The notes: generated from the letters alone by a model not told the origin. Shown: positions 20,915 through 31,632, counted from the stretch's first letter. The stretch is DNA of 64,000 nt from Antribacter gilvus (GCF_003946865.1 NZ_QXTH01000013.1:62001-126000), one strand, 5' to 3'. Program-made: numbers and translations.

Positions 20915-23299
20915 ATGACGAACACCACCTTTGCCGACCCCTTCCGCACCGGGACGGTCCTTGGCTACCCACGGATCGGCCGGCGCCGGGAGCTCAAGCG
21001 CGCGCTCGAGGCGCACTGGTCCGGCCGCAGCACGGCGGACGAGCTGGAGGCCACCGCGCGGGACCTGCGGCTCGCCGCGGCGCGCCGCCTCGTGGACCTG
21101 GGCCTCGACGCCACCTCCGGCGCCGTCCCGGGCTCGTTCAGCCTCTACGACCAGGTTCTCGACGTGGTGGCGCTGCTCGGCGCGGTCCCGTCGCGGTTCC
21201 GCGAGCCGACTGCCGGCGGCTCCGGTCGCCTCCCTCTCAGCGAGTATTTCGCCCTGGCGCGCGGCGCCGGCGACGAGCCGCCGCTGGAGATGACCAAGTG
21301 GTTCGACACGAACTACCACTACCTCGTCCCCGAGATCGGCCCCGGCACGCCCGTGAGCCTCGCCGACGACCGCGTGGTGCGCGAGTTCGTCGAGGCCCGC
21401 GACGTGGGCATCGTCACGCGGCCGGTCCTGGTGGGCCCGGTGACGTTCCTCCTCCTGAGCAAGGCGGCCGACGGCGCCGGTCCCGGGTTCCGGCCGCTGG
21501 ACCGCCTCCCCGAGGTGACGGCCGTGTACGCGGAGCTGCTGCGCCGGCTCGCCGACGCTGGCGCGCCGTGGGTCCAGCTCGACGAGCCCGCGCTCGTCAC
21601 CGACAACCTCGGCGTGCCGTTCGCGGACGTCGCGGAGGCGGTCCGCGCCGCGTACGGGCAGCTCGCCGGCGCGCCCGTGGCGGGCACCGCCGCGGCCGAC
21701 GGCGCCGCACGGCCGGCGATCCTCGTCGCCGCCCCCTACGGCGACCTGCGCGGGCCCGACGGCGACGGGCTGGCCCTGCTGGCCGGCACCGGCGTGGAGG
21801 GCATCGCGATCGACCTCGTCCGCGGCGGGCTCCCGGCCGGACCCGTGGCAGGTCTCGGGTCCACGGTCCTGGTCGCCGGCGTGGTCGACGGCCACGGGGT
21901 GTGGCGTGGCGACCTCACCGCGAAGCTCGGCCTCCTGGAGCGGGCGGCTGAGCTCGGCGCCGCGGCGGTGGTCCCGGCCACGTCGACGTCGCTCCTGCAC
22001 GTGCCGCACGACGTCGAGGACGAGCCCTACCTCTCCGCCGACCTGCGGTCCTGGCTGGCGTTCGCCGACCAGAAGGTGGGCGAGGTGGTGACGCTGGCCA
22101 CCGCCCTGTCGGGCGCGGAGGGCAGGGCCGCTGCCGAGGCCGCGCTGACGTCGTCGGCCGAGGCCGTGGCGACGCGGCAGGCGGCCGAGGGCGTCGTCGT
22201 CCCGGCGGTCCGGGAGCGGCTGGCCGGGCTCGTCCCGGCAGACACCACCCGGGCGCCGTACGGGGAGCGCGCGGCCGCGCAGGAGGCGCGGCTCGGGCTG
22301 CCGGCGCTGCCGACCACGACGATCGGCTCGTTCCCGCAGACCGCCGAGATCCGGGCGGCGCGCGCCGCCGCCCGGAAGGGCGAGCTGTCCGAGGACGAGT
22401 ACACGGCGGCGATGCGGGACGAGGTGGCGCGCGTGGTGCGCCTCCAGGAGGACCTCGGCCTGGACGTGCTGGTCCACGGTGAGCCGGAACGCAACGACAT
22501 GGTGCAGTACTTCGCGGAGCAGCTCGACGGCTTCGCGACGACGGTGCAGGGCTGGGTCCAGTCGTACGGCTCGCGCTGCGTGCGCCCGCCGATCCTCTGG
22601 GGCGACGTGTCGCGGCCCGCGCCGATGACCGTCGAGTGGGCCACGTACGCCCAGTCGCTGACGGACCTGCCGGTCAAGGGCATGCTCACCGGGCCGGTGA
22701 CGATCCTCGCCTGGTCGTTCGTGCGCGACGACCAGCCGCTCGGCGACACGGCGGCCCAGGTCGCCCTGGCACTCCGCGACGAGGTGCGGGACCTGGAGGC
22801 GGCGGGGATCGCCGTCGTGCAGGTGGACGAGCCGGCGCTGCGGGAGCTGCTGCCGCTGCGCGCCGCCGACCACCCGGCCTACCTCGACTGGTCGGTGCGC
22901 TCCTTCCGGCTGGCGACGGCGGGCGCGGCCCCGGCCACGCAGGTGCACACGCACCTCTGCTACTCCGAGTTCGGGGACGTCATCGACGCGATCGACGGGC
23001 TCGACGCCGACGTGACGTCGCTCGAGGCGGCGCGCTCCCGCATGGAGGTGGTGCCGGAGCTGGCCGAGGCGGGCTACGACCGGGGCGTCGGCCCGGGGGT
23101 GTACGACATCCACTCGCCGCGCGTGCCGTCCGTGGAGGAGATGGCGGAGCTGCTCCGGCTCGCCGTCGGCGCCGTGGACCCGCGTCTCGTGTGGGTGAAC
23201 CCCGACTGCGGGCTGAAGACCCGCCGGTACGAGGAGGCCTCGCCCGCGCTGCACAACCTCGTCGAGGCGGCCCGGAAGGTGCGGGCGGAGCTCGGCTGA
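20915..23299 (+). CDS. metE: cobalamin-independent methionine synthase
   Basis: A 794-residue enzyme that transfers a methyl group from methyltetrahydropteroyl-triglutamate to homocysteine, the last step of methionine synthesis. Zinc ligands are visible in THLCYSEF (His and Cys) and in NPDCGLKTR (Cys), and the second-half motif [10 protein letters not shown] is typical. The ATG at 20915 has GAGGA 6 nt upstream; an in-frame ATG at 20909 is too close to it. It lies between NTPase/TPR genes B and C with no visible functional link. Confidence 0.95.
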   Translation: MTNTTFADPFRTGTVLGYPRIGRRRELKRALEAHWSGRSTADELEATARDLRLAAARRLVDLGLDATSGAVPGSFSLYDQVLDVVALLGAVPSRFREPTAGGSGRLPLSEYFALARGAGDEPPLEMTKWFDTNYHYLVPEIGPGTPVSLADDRVVREFVEARDVGIVTRPVLVGPVTFLLLSKAADGAGPGFRPLDRLPEVTAVYAELLRRLADAGAPWVQLDEPALVTDNLGVPFADVAEAVRAAYGQLAGAPVAGTAAADGAARPAILVAAPYGDLRGPDGDGLALLAGTGVEGIAIDLVRGGLPAGPVAGLGSTVLVAGVVDGHGVWRGDLTAKLGLLERAAELGAAAVVPATSTSLLHVPHDVEDEPYLSADLRSWLAFADQKVGEVVTLATALSGAEGRAAAEAALTSSAEAVATRQAAEGVVVPAVRERLAGLVPADTTRAPYGERAAAQEARLGLPALPTTTIGSFPQTAEIRAARAAARKGELSEDEYTAAMRDEVARVVRLQEDLGLDVLVHGEPERNDMVQYFAEQLDGFATTVQGWVQSYGSRCVRPPILWGDVSRPAPMTVEWATYAQSLTDLPVKGMLTGPVTILAWSFVRDDQPLGDTAAQVALALRDEVRDLEAAGIAVVQVDEPALRELLPLRAADHPAYLDWSVRSFRLATAGAAPATQVHTHLCYSEFGDVIDAIDGLDADVTSLEAARSRMEVVPELAEAGYDRGVGPGVYDIHSPRVPSVEEMAELLRLAVGAVDPRLVWVNPDCGLKTRRYEEASPALHNLVEAARKVRAELG

Positions 23300-23333
23300 C
23301 GCGGGTCGGCGCCGGACGCGCCGCCCGGTCCCG

Positions 23334-23426
23334 TGCCGAGGTAGTGCCTTCGTCCGACGAGGCCACTACCTCGGCGTCGGGTCCCTGCCGAGGTAGTGCC
23401 TTCGTCCGACAGGGGAACTACCTCGG
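23334..23426. terminator. tandemly duplicated hairpins after metE
   Basis: Two stem-loops with the same left arm CCGAGGTAGTGCC lie 52 bp apart (23336-23374 and 23388-23426). The first 25 bp of each unit, arm and loop, are identical, so one was copied from the other. They stand between metE and NTPase/TPR gene C and may stop metE transcription. Confidence 0.6.
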
Positions 23427-23489
23427 CGGGGCCCTCCGGGGGGTGGGAGGGATTCGCTTCCGTGCGCGGGCGTGCTGTTGAATCGCGCC

Positions 23490-25511
23490 ATGACACCAGG
23501 GGAACGTGTCGATCGAGCGGGGCCCGGGGGCACCCGCAGCAGGGAGGCGGAGCTCTCCGAGCTTCTGACCTGGGCGTCCGCCGCGGAGCGGGCGTCCGCC
23601 AGGCTGCTCACCGGCCGGGCGCGTGCGGGCAAGACGTGGCTGGCGCACGCGCTCGCCGACCGGCTCGCCGAGGACGGCTGGTCGTGCGAGTGGGTCACCC
23701 CGGCGCCGGGCGGCGCCCCGGCGGGCACCGCCGCGGCGGGCACCGCGACGGCTGGCCGGCCGGTCGGCGGCACCCGCGGGCCGGCCGGCGCCGCGGTCGA
23801 CGGCTCGGCTCGCGACCGGGTGCTGATCGTCGTCGACGACGCCGAGTGGCACCACGACCTGTCCGACGTGCTCGCCGACGCCTCGGCCAGAGCAGGGGTG
23901 GTGCGGGTCCTCCTCGTCGCACGCCGGACGGGCTGGTGGTGGGACCGCCTCCTGCGGGTGACGGACCCCGAGGTCGAGAGGCTGCTCGTGGGCGCCGCGG
24001 ACGCCGGCGACCTCCGCCCCCACCCCGTGCGGGACGGCGCGCCAGGTCGGCTCCCCGAGGTGGGCGAGGTGTCGGCCGACGTCGTCCGCGAGGTCGTCCG
24101 AGCCGTCGAGGAGCGGCTCGACGGCGACCCGGACGACCTCGCCGCCGCAGTCGACCTTCTCGGCGACGCGCTCGGCGCCCTGCCGGACGACGTGCGCGAG
24201 CTCACCACCATCTCCGGCGCCCTGCCGTACCCGTCGATGGCGCTCGCGGTCACGCGCCTGGAGGTTGTCGAGCGGGCGGCCCGCGCCGTCGGCCCGGAGC
24301 CCGACGAGCTGCGCGCGGCGACCTTGTGCGACCTGGGCATGGCCCTCGCCGAGACCGGCCGTGCGGAGGAGGCGCTCAGCGCGGATCGCGCCGCCGCCGC
24401 CGTCTGGCGCCGGCTGGCCGACGACGACCCGGCCAGGTACCGCGTCCGCCTCGCCACCGAGCTGGTCCACGTGGGCGCGTCGTGCTCGGACGTGGGCAGG
24501 CCCGAGGCCGCGTTCGCCGCGGAGGAGGAGGCGGTGCGGCTCTGGCGCGCTGTCGAGGAGGAGAACCCGGGACGTGCCACCGTCGAGCTGGCCAAGGCGG
24601 TCTCCAACCTGGCGGTGTCGCTCGGAGAGCTGGACCGGCCGGGTGACGCGCTCGGTCCCAGCCTGGAGGCGGTGGCGCTCTGGCGCGGGCTCGTGGCGGC
24701 GGCCCCCGGCCGGTGGGAGGGGGCGCTCGCCCGCTCGCTGACGAACCTCGGCACGCGCTACGCGGAGCTCGGGCGGGCCGACGACGCCCTGCCGCCCACC
24801 GAGGAGGCGACGGAGCTGCGCCGCGTGCTCGCGAGCCGCTCGCCGGACGAGCACCTGCCGGATCTTGCCGACTCCCTCATGCACCTCGGCGACCGCCTGG
24901 CGGAGGCGGGCCGCGAGGCCGAGGCCGCGGAGTGCTTCGCCACGGCCGTGGAGGTCCAGCGGCGCCTCGCCGAGGAGAACCCGGGCTGGTACGGCATGGA
25001 GCTCGCCCATGTGCTGATGCGAGCCGGGGCGCTCGGACGGGAGGGGGAGGAGCCGGAGCGAGCGAGGGAGGCGGCGCGCGAGGCCGTCATGCTCTACCGG
25101 CGCGAGGCCGCAGCCAACCCGGGTCGGTTCCGGCGGTCGCTGGCGAACGCCCTGCACGAGCTGGCGCTGACCCACCGGAGCTTCGGCGACCACCAGTCGG
25201 CGATCAACGCGGAGAGGGAGGCGATCCGGGTCCACCAGGAGCTTGCCGCCACGGACGGACGGGAGCGGGCGGCGCTCGCGGACTCGCTCGCCAACCTTGC
25301 GGCGATCCTCCTCGACGTCGGCATGGCGGAGGAGGCGCTGTCCTCCGCCGTCGAGGCGGCGGCGATCCTGCGCGACCTCGCGGGCGCCGACCCGGGCCGC
25401 CACAGGAGGCGTCTCGCGGGGGCTCTGCAGACCCTGGCCCTGGCGCACCACCAGCTGGCCGACTTCGAGTCGGCGCGCCGGGTCCGGGCAGAGGCTCGGA
25501 GATCGTCATGA
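23490..25511 (+). CDS. STAND-like NTPase/TPR protein C
   Basis: A 673-residue shorter paralog. It has a P-loop GRARAGKTW (residues ~45-53) and a Walker B-like RVLIVVDDAEW, but lacks the IVPFxGR and DLHAAAL blocks found in A and B. Residues ~265-670 form about eight TPRs (for example YAELGRADDALPPTEEATELRR). The NTPase part is shortened, so regulation probably differs from A and B. ATG 23490 lies 6 nt after TTGAAT. It follows the duplicated hairpins and is probably its own transcription unit. No effector domain is seen; function unknown. Confidence 0.78.
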   Translation: MTPGERVDRAGPGGTRSREAELSELLTWASAAERASARLLTGRARAGKTWLAHALADRLAEDGWSCEWVTPAPGGAPAGTAAAGTATAGRPVGGTRGPAGAAVDGSARDRVLIVVDDAEWHHDLSDVLADASARAGVVRVLLVARRTGWWWDRLLRVTDPEVERLLVGAADAGDLRPHPVRDGAPGRLPEVGEVSADVVREVVRAVEERLDGDPDDLAAAVDLLGDALGALPDDVRELTTISGALPYPSMALAVTRLEVVERAARAVGPEPDELRAATLCDLGMALAETGRAEEALSADRAAAAVWRRLADDDPARYRVRLATELVHVGASCSDVGRPEAAFAAEEEAVRLWRAVEEENPGRATVELAKAVSNLAVSLGELDRPGDALGPSLEAVALWRGLVAAAPGRWEGALARSLTNLGTRYAELGRADDALPPTEEATELRRVLASRSPDEHLPDLADSLMHLGDRLAEAGREAEAAECFATAVEVQRRLAEENPGWYGMELAHVLMRAGALGREGEEPERAREAAREAVMLYRREAAANPGRFRRSLANALHELALTHRSFGDHQSAINAEREAIRVHQELAATDGRERAALADSLANLAAILLDVGMAEEALSSAVEAAAILRDLAGADPGRHRRRLAGALQTLALAHHQLADFESARRVRAEARRSS

Positions 25512-25700
25512 GAGGTTCACGGCCCGATCATCAGCGACTCACCTTTGTGGCGCGTTTGTGGGCGTTATTTGGAATGGTCCGGTAAGGCGCAAGATTTCCT
25601 GTCCGCGGTCATTCTGAGCGCCAAATTACTTCGTCTCATTCCTCGAAATCGCAGCGTTTCGACTGGACTTCACCGGGTGATACGCACCACACTTGTACTT
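25512..25700. other. A+T-richer intergenic stretch
   Basis: This 189-bp gap contains blocks such as GGGCGTTATTTGGAATGG and CCAAATTACTTCG that are unusual for a 74% G+C genome. No gene is supported in it. It probably holds the promoter of the small HTH gene or is a remnant of transferred DNA. Confidence 0.5.
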
Positions 25701-25928
25701 GTGACTGACTTCACAGTTCAAGACCCTGCCAGCGATCACGACGATCTCACCGCCCTGGAGGCGGCGCGGATCCTCGGGGTCTCCAAGCTGCACGTGATCG
25801 ACCTCCTGGAGGCCGGCGAGCTCGACTTCCACTGGGTGGGCTCCGACCTTCGTTTCGACGTGGCTGACGTGGCCGCGTACAAGGCCGGCCGCGAGCACCG
25901 GGACACGGAGGAGCTCGTAGCAGTCTGA
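25701..25928 (+). CDS. small excisionase-family HTH DNA-binding protein
   Basis: 75 residues. The core LTALEAARILGVSKLHVIDLLEAGELDFHWVGSDLRFDVADVAAYKA is a MerR/excisionase-type winged helix with the usual invariant order (ARILGVS, helix, LRF strand, DVxAY). Such small proteins act as repressors or recombination directionality factors, but no recombinase is adjacent. GTG 25701 is chosen over upstream non-ATG extensions. The 190 bp before it are clearly more A+T-rich than the rest of the window. Confidence 0.7.
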   Translation: MTDFTVQDPASDHDDLTALEAARILGVSKLHVIDLLEAGELDFHWVGSDLRFDVADVAAYKAGREHRDTEELVAV

Positions 25929-26070
25929 CCCCGCAGCACCAGCGCGGAGCATCGTCGTGACCGCGCTGAGGGCCCGGCGCACTGCGCGCCGGGCGGGCCG
26001 CCGGCAGGCGGCATCTCCGACCGAGGAGCCCGTGGCACGGCTGCGAGATGCTCCCGCACCGGTCCTGCCG

Positions 26071-26634
26071 TCAGTTTGCTCCCGAGGCGTCCAGAAGGGT
26101 CTCGGCCGCGGCCCGCGCCTGGCGCGCCGCCTCCGGGGTTCCCGAGATCGCCGCCGTCGTCTGCGCTCCCTCTGCGAGGATCGCGATCTGCGGCGCCACG
26201 TGCGCGGGTGCGCCCGCCTCCTCGACGAGCCGCGCCACGTACTCCTGGAACGTGGCCTTCTGCTCCCGCACCGCCTCCGTCACACCGTGCGACTCGGCGC
26301 CGAGCTCGCCGAAGGCGTTGACGAACCCGCAGCCGCGGAAGTCCGGCTCGCGGAACCAGGCGTCCAGGAAGTCGAAGATCGCGAGGATGCGCTCGCGAGC
26401 CGTCGTGGCGCGCTCGGTCGCCCCCGCCAGTCCCGCGTCCCAGATGGACATGCGGTGCCGCAGCACCGCGACGATCAGCTCGTCCTTGGACGCGAAGAGC
26501 GTGTAGATCCGCTTGAGCGGCACCCCTGCGGCCGTGCGCACGGCGTCCATGCCGACGGCCTGCACACCGCGCGTGTAGAAGAGCTCGTCGGCGGTCCGCA
26601 CCACGCGGTCCCGTGCTGTCTCGTCGTCGATCAC
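26071..26634 (-). CDS. TetR family regulator of the adjacent hydrolase
   Basis: A 187-residue TetR protein. The HTH is at the N-terminus (ARDRVVRTADELFYTRGVQAVGMDAVRTAAGVPLKRIYTLFASKDEL), followed by a ligand domain with FRGCGFVNAFGELG, a motif common in TetR_C proteins of the AcrR type. The GTG start at 26634 is fixed by AGGAGG on the minus strand at 26643-26648. It is divergent from the alpha/beta hydrolase and two copies of a 16-bp dyad lie between them, so it very likely represses both genes. Confidence 0.88.
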   Translation of the reverse strand: MIDDETARDRVVRTADELFYTRGVQAVGMDAVRTAAGVPLKRIYTLFASKDELIVAVLRHRMSIWDAGLAGATERATTARERILAIFDFLDAWFREPDFRGCGFVNAFGELGAESHGVTEAVREQKATFQEYVARLVEEAGAPAHVAPQIAILAEGAQTTAAISGTPEAARQARAAAETLLDASGAN

Positions 26635-26661
26635 GACGTTCCTCCTACCAGTTCGCCCTGA

Positions 26662-27588
<927 letters not shown>

Positions 27589-27623
27589 CCGGCTCGGTCC
27601 GCCGCGCCGGCAGTTCGCGACAC

Positions 27624-27697
27624 GTGAACGCGCCAGACTGCTTCCAGGCCCGCCTACCGACTCGTAGGCGATCCTGGAAGCGGTCTGGCGCGTTCAC
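27624..27697. terminator. 34-bp-arm hairpin after the hydrolase gene
   Basis: Arms 27624-27657 and 27664-27697 pair at 31 of 34 positions around a 6-nt loop. No T-tract follows on either strand. It is the likely terminator of the hydrolase gene. Confidence 0.65.
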
Positions 27698-27772
27698 CTG
27701 TCAGCGAGCTCGCGATCATGGCCACATCCCGGCACCGTGGCGATGGCGGCGCCGCCGGGTGATGATCAGCCC

Positions 27773-29248
27773 GTGGACCTCGTCGTCGATCTCTCCCACC
27801 GCGCCGGCCGCACCGACGCCGTCTACCGGGCTCTCCGCGTGGCCCTGGCGCAGGGCAGGGTGACGGCGGGGGAGCAGGTCCCCTCCAGCCGCGCGCTCGC
27901 CGCCGACCTGCGCGTCTCCCGCGCCACGGTCGCCACCGCGTACGAGCGGCTCGTCGCGGAGGGCTTCCTCGAGTCGCGGGTGGGGGCGGGGACCTTCGCC
28001 ACCGCGGAGGCGAGCGACGCACGCGACGACGTACGCGACGGCCGGCGCACCGGCGCCACGGGCTCAGCCCGGCGCCCGCAGGAGACGCGTCGCCGCGCGC
28101 CCGGAGCTCTCAGGCCTCGACCCGGCTGGCACTGGACCCCGCACCCCGTGAGCGGCGACGCCCCCGTCCTCGCGCACGACTTCCGCGTCGGCATCCCCGA
28201 CGCGAGCCTCTTCCCGTTCGATGCCTGGCGCCGCGTCCTCGCCGCCGAGTCGCGCCTGGGCGGGCACGCGCCGGGCGCGTACGCCGGTCCGGCGGGCCTC
28301 CTGCGGTTCCGCGAGGCGGTGGCCCGCTACACGGGCCACACGCGCGGCGTCCGGGCAGGGGCCGACGACGTCATCGCCACCTCCGGCGCCCAGCAGGCCC
28401 TCGACCTCGTGGCCCGGGTCCTCCTCGAGCCTGGCGACGTGGTCGCCGTGGAGGATCCCGGCTACCCCGAGGCCCGCGGCGTGTTCGCGCTGCACGGCGC
28501 CCGGGTGGTGCCCGTCCCCGTCGACGGCGAAGGGCTGGTCGTGGACGCAGTCCCCGCCGACGCCCGGCTCGTCTACACCACGCCCTCGCACCAGTTTCCG
28601 CTCGGGATGCCGCTCTCGCTGGCGCGCCGCCGGGCGCTGCTCGCGCACGCCTCCCGCCACGGGGCCGCGGTGGTCGAGGACGACTACGACAGCGAGTTCC
28701 GGCACGGCCGGCGGCCGCTGGAGTCGCTGCACGCGCTCGACCGCGACGGGCGGGTCATCTACGTGGGCACCTTCTCGAAGTCGCTGCTCCCCGGTCTGCG
28801 GGTGGGCTACCTGGTGGCGCCACCGTCGCTGCGCGACGCGCTCCTCGCGGCGAAGCAGCTCACCGACGGCCACGGACCCGTCCACGTCCAGGCCGCGCTC
28901 GCGCGGTTCATCGACGACGGCCTGCTCGCACGTCACGTCCGGCGGGCCACCGCCCGGTACGCCGAGCGCCACGAGATCCTGCTGGACGCGCTGGCCGGCC
29001 TGCCGGTCGAGCCCGTCCCGTCCGCGGCCGGCCTGCACGTCACCGCCTACCTCGCGGCGGACCCGCCCCCGGAGGGCGGCTCCCGAGGGCTGATGACCCG
29101 CGCCCGACGCCGGTCGGTCGCCCTCGAGACCCTCGGCACCTTCACGGTGGGTCACCACCGCGACGCGGTCGTGCTCGGGATCGGAGCGGCCGAGACGGCG
29201 TCGATCAGACCCGGGATCGAGAAGCTGGCACAGCTGCTGGAGGGCTGA
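27773..29248 (+). CDS. MocR/PdxR-type GntR regulator with aminotransferase domain
   Basis: A 491-residue fusion of a GntR winged helix (residues ~1-75, with VPSSRALAADLRVSRATVATAYERLVAEGFLESR) and a fold-type-I aminotransferase domain. The PLP lysine is in TFSKSLLPGLRVGY (~residue 336) and VEDDYDSEFRH provides the PLP aspartate. MocR proteins bind PLP as an effector and usually control vitamin B6, GABA or amino-acid genes. GTG 27773 lies 6 nt after GATGAT; an upstream GTG at 27737 is less likely. The gene overlaps the convergent APC permease by 44 bp, so its target is not obvious. Confidence 0.88.
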   Translation: MDLVVDLSHRAGRTDAVYRALRVALAQGRVTAGEQVPSSRALAADLRVSRATVATAYERLVAEGFLESRVGAGTFATAEASDARDDVRDGRRTGATGSARRPQETRRRAPGALRPRPGWHWTPHPVSGDAPVLAHDFRVGIPDASLFPFDAWRRVLAAESRLGGHAPGAYAGPAGLLRFREAVARYTGHTRGVRAGADDVIATSGAQQALDLVARVLLEPGDVVAVEDPGYPEARGVFALHGARVVPVPVDGEGLVVDAVPADARLVYTTPSHQFPLGMPLSLARRRALLAHASRHGAAVVEDDYDSEFRHGRRPLESLHALDRDGRVIYVGTFSKSLLPGLRVGYLVAPPSLRDALLAAKQLTDGHGPVHVQAALARFIDDGLLARHVRRATARYAERHEILLDALAGLPVEPVPSAAGLHVTAYLAADPPPEGGSRGLMTRARRRSVALETLGTFTVGHHRDAVVLGIGAAETASIRPGIEKLAQLLEG

Positions 29249-30479
29249 ACCGCCGGGGACGCCAGGTGGTCCACGCCAGGCCCGCGAGCGCGAGCAGGAC
29301 GGGGCCGAGCATGTGCGGACCGGTCATGGCCAGCAGCCCGAGCGCGGCGACGAGCGACACGCAGGCGCACCACCAGGCCGGGCTGCGGCGGGGCAGGAGC
29401 CGGAGTGCGGCGGCCGCGGCGATCACGTAGAGCAGGGAGAACGTGCCGGTCGCCATGAGGAGCACCGCGTCGGTGGGCAGGTGCAGGAGGGCGAGCACCG
29501 CCGTCGTGCCGAGGGCCAGGACGATGATGACCGCCAGCGAGCGGCGCGGGACCTGGCCTGTCGCGGAGCCGCGGGCGAGCCAGGCGGGCAGGGCGCCGTC
29601 GCGGGCGAGCGAGGCGCCCATGCGGCTGCCCCCAGCGAAGTAGACGTTGATGGCGCCGATCGTGAGGAGGACTGCCAGGACGGCCGTGACCGGCCGGGCG
29701 GCCTCGCCGAAGCCGAGCACGAGGAGGTCGGACAGCGGTGCCGGGCCGGGCGTGCTGCCGAGCACCGCGATCGTCGCGAACGCGACGCCGAGGTAGAGCA
29801 CGCCGACCACGGTGACGGCGATCGCGGTGGCGCGGGGGATGTCGCGGGAGGGGTTGCGGTACTCCGCGGACAACGAGCCCATGACCTCCCAGCCCGCGAA
29901 CGCCCAGACCAGGAGGGCGGCAGCCTGGGCCACGGCGCCCCAGCCGTGCGGCGCGAACGGCACCAGGTTCGCCGGCTGGGCGTGGGGGAGCGCCACCACC
30001 ACGGCGACCGTGAGGAGCAGGGCGATCGTGCCGGCGATGACGAGCTGGGCCGTGCCGGAGACCCGGAGGTCGAGCCAGCTCATGGTCGCGCAGGTGGCGA
30101 CGATGCCTACGGTGGTGAGGAGCGCCGCCGTCGGCCCGCCGCCTGTGGCGTCCGCGACGTACGCGGCGGCGAACCCCGCGGCGGCGGGCGCCCCGATCGG
30201 GATCGTGAAGTAGAACGCCCAGCCCACCATCGTGGACACGCGCTGCCCGAAGGCGAGGCGGGCGTAGGTGGCGATGCCGCCGCCGTCAGGGTGCCGGGCG
30301 CCGAGCGCCGCGAAGGTGGTCGCGAGCGGGACGGAGAGCGCCACGAGCGCCGCCCAGGCGAGGAGGGACGCCGGTCCGGCCGCCTGCGCGGCGAGGGCCG
30401 GGAGCGAGATGACGCCGGTCCCGAGCAGGCCGCCGACGGTGAGAGCCGCGCCTTGGGGGACGGTGATGCCGTTGGTCAT
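29205..30479 (-). CDS. APC-family amino-acid permease (YjeH-like)
   Basis: A 424-residue, roughly 12-helix transporter of the amino acid-polyamine-organocation superfamily. The N-terminal GLLGTGVISLPALAA is the unwound helix-1 substrate motif, and EYRNPSRDIPRATAIAVTVVGVLY is the conserved loop of APC transporters. The closest named type that I recognise is the YjeH-like exporter group; direction and substrate are inferred. The ATG at 30479 is 7 nt after TACCGT (30487-30492), so it is probably leaderless. Its 3' end overlaps the MocR gene; amino-acid responsive control by MocR is possible but unproven. Confidence 0.85.
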   Translation of the reverse strand: MTNGITVPQGAALTVGGLLGTGVISLPALAAQAAGPASLLAWAALVALSVPLATTFAALGARHPDGGGIATYARLAFGQRVSTMVGWAFYFTIPIGAPAAAGFAAAYVADATGGGPTAALLTTVGIVATCATMSWLDLRVSGTAQLVIAGTIALLLTVAVVVALPHAQPANLVPFAPHGWGAVAQAAALLVWAFAGWEVMGSLSAEYRNPSRDIPRATAIAVTVVGVLYLGVAFATIAVLGSTPGPAPLSDLLVLGFGEAARPVTAVLAVLLTIGAINVYFAGGSRMGASLARDGALPAWLARGSATGQVPRRSLAVIIVLALGTTAVLALLHLPTDAVLLMATGTFSLLYVIAAAAALRLLPRRSPAWWCACVSLVAALGLLAMTGPHMLGPVLLALAGLAWTTWRPRRFSPPAAVPASRSRV

Positions 30480-30486
30480 GATGTTG

Positions 30487-30492
30487 ACGGTA
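30487..30492 (-). promoter_or_regulatory. -10 hexamer (TACCGT) of the APC permease
   Basis: TACCGT on the minus strand, 7 nt before the ATG at 30479, with no Shine-Dalgarno between. Confidence 0.5.
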
Positions 30493-30585
30493 GGCGCAGG
30501 GTGGACTGGTGAACGGGCCGATTCGCAGCCAGTTGTTCAGGCCATTACGCGCCGGGTCCCTGTTCGGACGGCGGTCGATTCACCC

Positions 30586-30614
30586 TTACGCATTCCTGCG
30601 ACGGTGTGTAGCAT
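30586..30614 (+). promoter_or_regulatory. leaderless promoter of the ABC exporter operon
   Basis: -35 TTACGC (30586-30591), 17-bp spacer, -10 TAGCAT (30609-30614), then 7 nt to the ATG at 30622. No ribosome-binding site is present. Confidence 0.6.
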
Positions 30615-30621
30615 CCCTGCT

Positions 30622-31632
30622 ATGAGTAGTCCTGAGAATGTGACGATCCTGGAGGGCCAGGCTTCGCCGAAGGGAGACGGGGCCCACACGGTCATCGAGG
30701 TTCGCGACCTCCAGATGCGGTATGGCACCAAGGACGTGCTGCGTGGCGTGTCCTTCACGGCCCGGCGAGGCGAGGTGCTGGCGCTCCTCGGCCCCAACGG
30801 AGCGGGCAAGACGACCACGATCGAGATCCTGGAGGGCTTCCGGATGCGGTCGGCGGGCGAGGTCTCGGTGCTCGGGACGGACCCGGCGCACGGCGACGAG
30901 GCCTGGCGGGCGCGGCTCGGCGTCGTGCTCCAGTCGTGGCGCGACCACGGTCGCTGGCGGGTGCGGGAGCTCCTGAGCCACCTCGGCCGCTACTACGAGC
31001 CGTACTCGACCCCGGAGCGGGCGCGCCCGTGGGACGTCGACGAGCTGCTGCGGGTCGTCGGGCTGACCGAGCACGCCGACAAGAAGATCAACACCCTGTC
31101 GGGCGGGCAACGGCGTCGTCTGGACGTGGCGATCGGCATCGTCGGGCGGCCGGAGCTGATCTTCCTCGACGAGCCGACGGCGGGCTTCGACCCGCACGCG
31201 CGGCGCGAGTTCCACGAGCTGGTGCACCGCCTGTCCGACTTCGAGTCGGCGACGATCCTGCTCACCACCCACGACCTGGCCGAGGCGGAGAAGCTCGCCG
31301 ACCGGATCCTGGTCCTCGCCGACCACCACATCATCGCGGACGGCTCGGCCGACGAGCTGGGCCGGCAGATGGCGACCGCCACCGAGGTGCGCTGGACGCA
31401 GGGCGGCGACCGCCACGTCCACGCGGTCGCCGAAGGTGATGCCACCGAGTTCGTGCGGAGCCTGCTGGCGTCCGACGACGGGGCGGTGAGCGAGCTCGAG
31501 GTGCGGCACGGCACGCTCGAGGACACGTACATGGCACTGGTGCACCGCATCGAGACTGGTCAGGGTGACCCGGGCTCCGGCGGTCCCGCCGGTGTGCCGG
31601 GGGCGGTTGTGGCGACGGAGGAGTCGGAGTGA
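30622..31632 (+). CDS. ABC exporter ATP-binding protein (DrrA-like)
   Basis: A 336-residue ATPase with Walker A GPNGAGKTT (~residues 54-62), signature LSGGQRRRLD, Walker B LIFLDEPTAGFDP and the H-loop LTTHDLAEAEKLADR. The C-terminal ~100 residues resemble the regulatory tail of drug-resistance-type (DrrA/CcmA) ATPases. It pairs with the next gene, an ABC-2 permease, with a one-base overlap (GTGATG), so both proteins form one exporter. Substrate unknown; antibiotic or lipid efflux is typical for the class. Confidence 0.9.
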   Translation: MSSPENVTILEGQASPKGDGAHTVIEVRDLQMRYGTKDVLRGVSFTARRGEVLALLGPNGAGKTTTIEILEGFRMRSAGEVSVLGTDPAHGDEAWRARLGVVLQSWRDHGRWRVRELLSHLGRYYEPYSTPERARPWDVDELLRVVGLTEHADKKINTLSGGQRRRLDVAIGIVGRPELIFLDEPTAGFDPHARREFHELVHRLSDFESATILLTTHDLAEAEKLADRILVLADHHIIADGSADELGRQMATATEVRWTQGGDRHVHAVAEGDATEFVRSLLASDDGAVSELEVRHGTLEDTYMALVHRIETGQGDPGSGGPAGVPGAVVATEESE

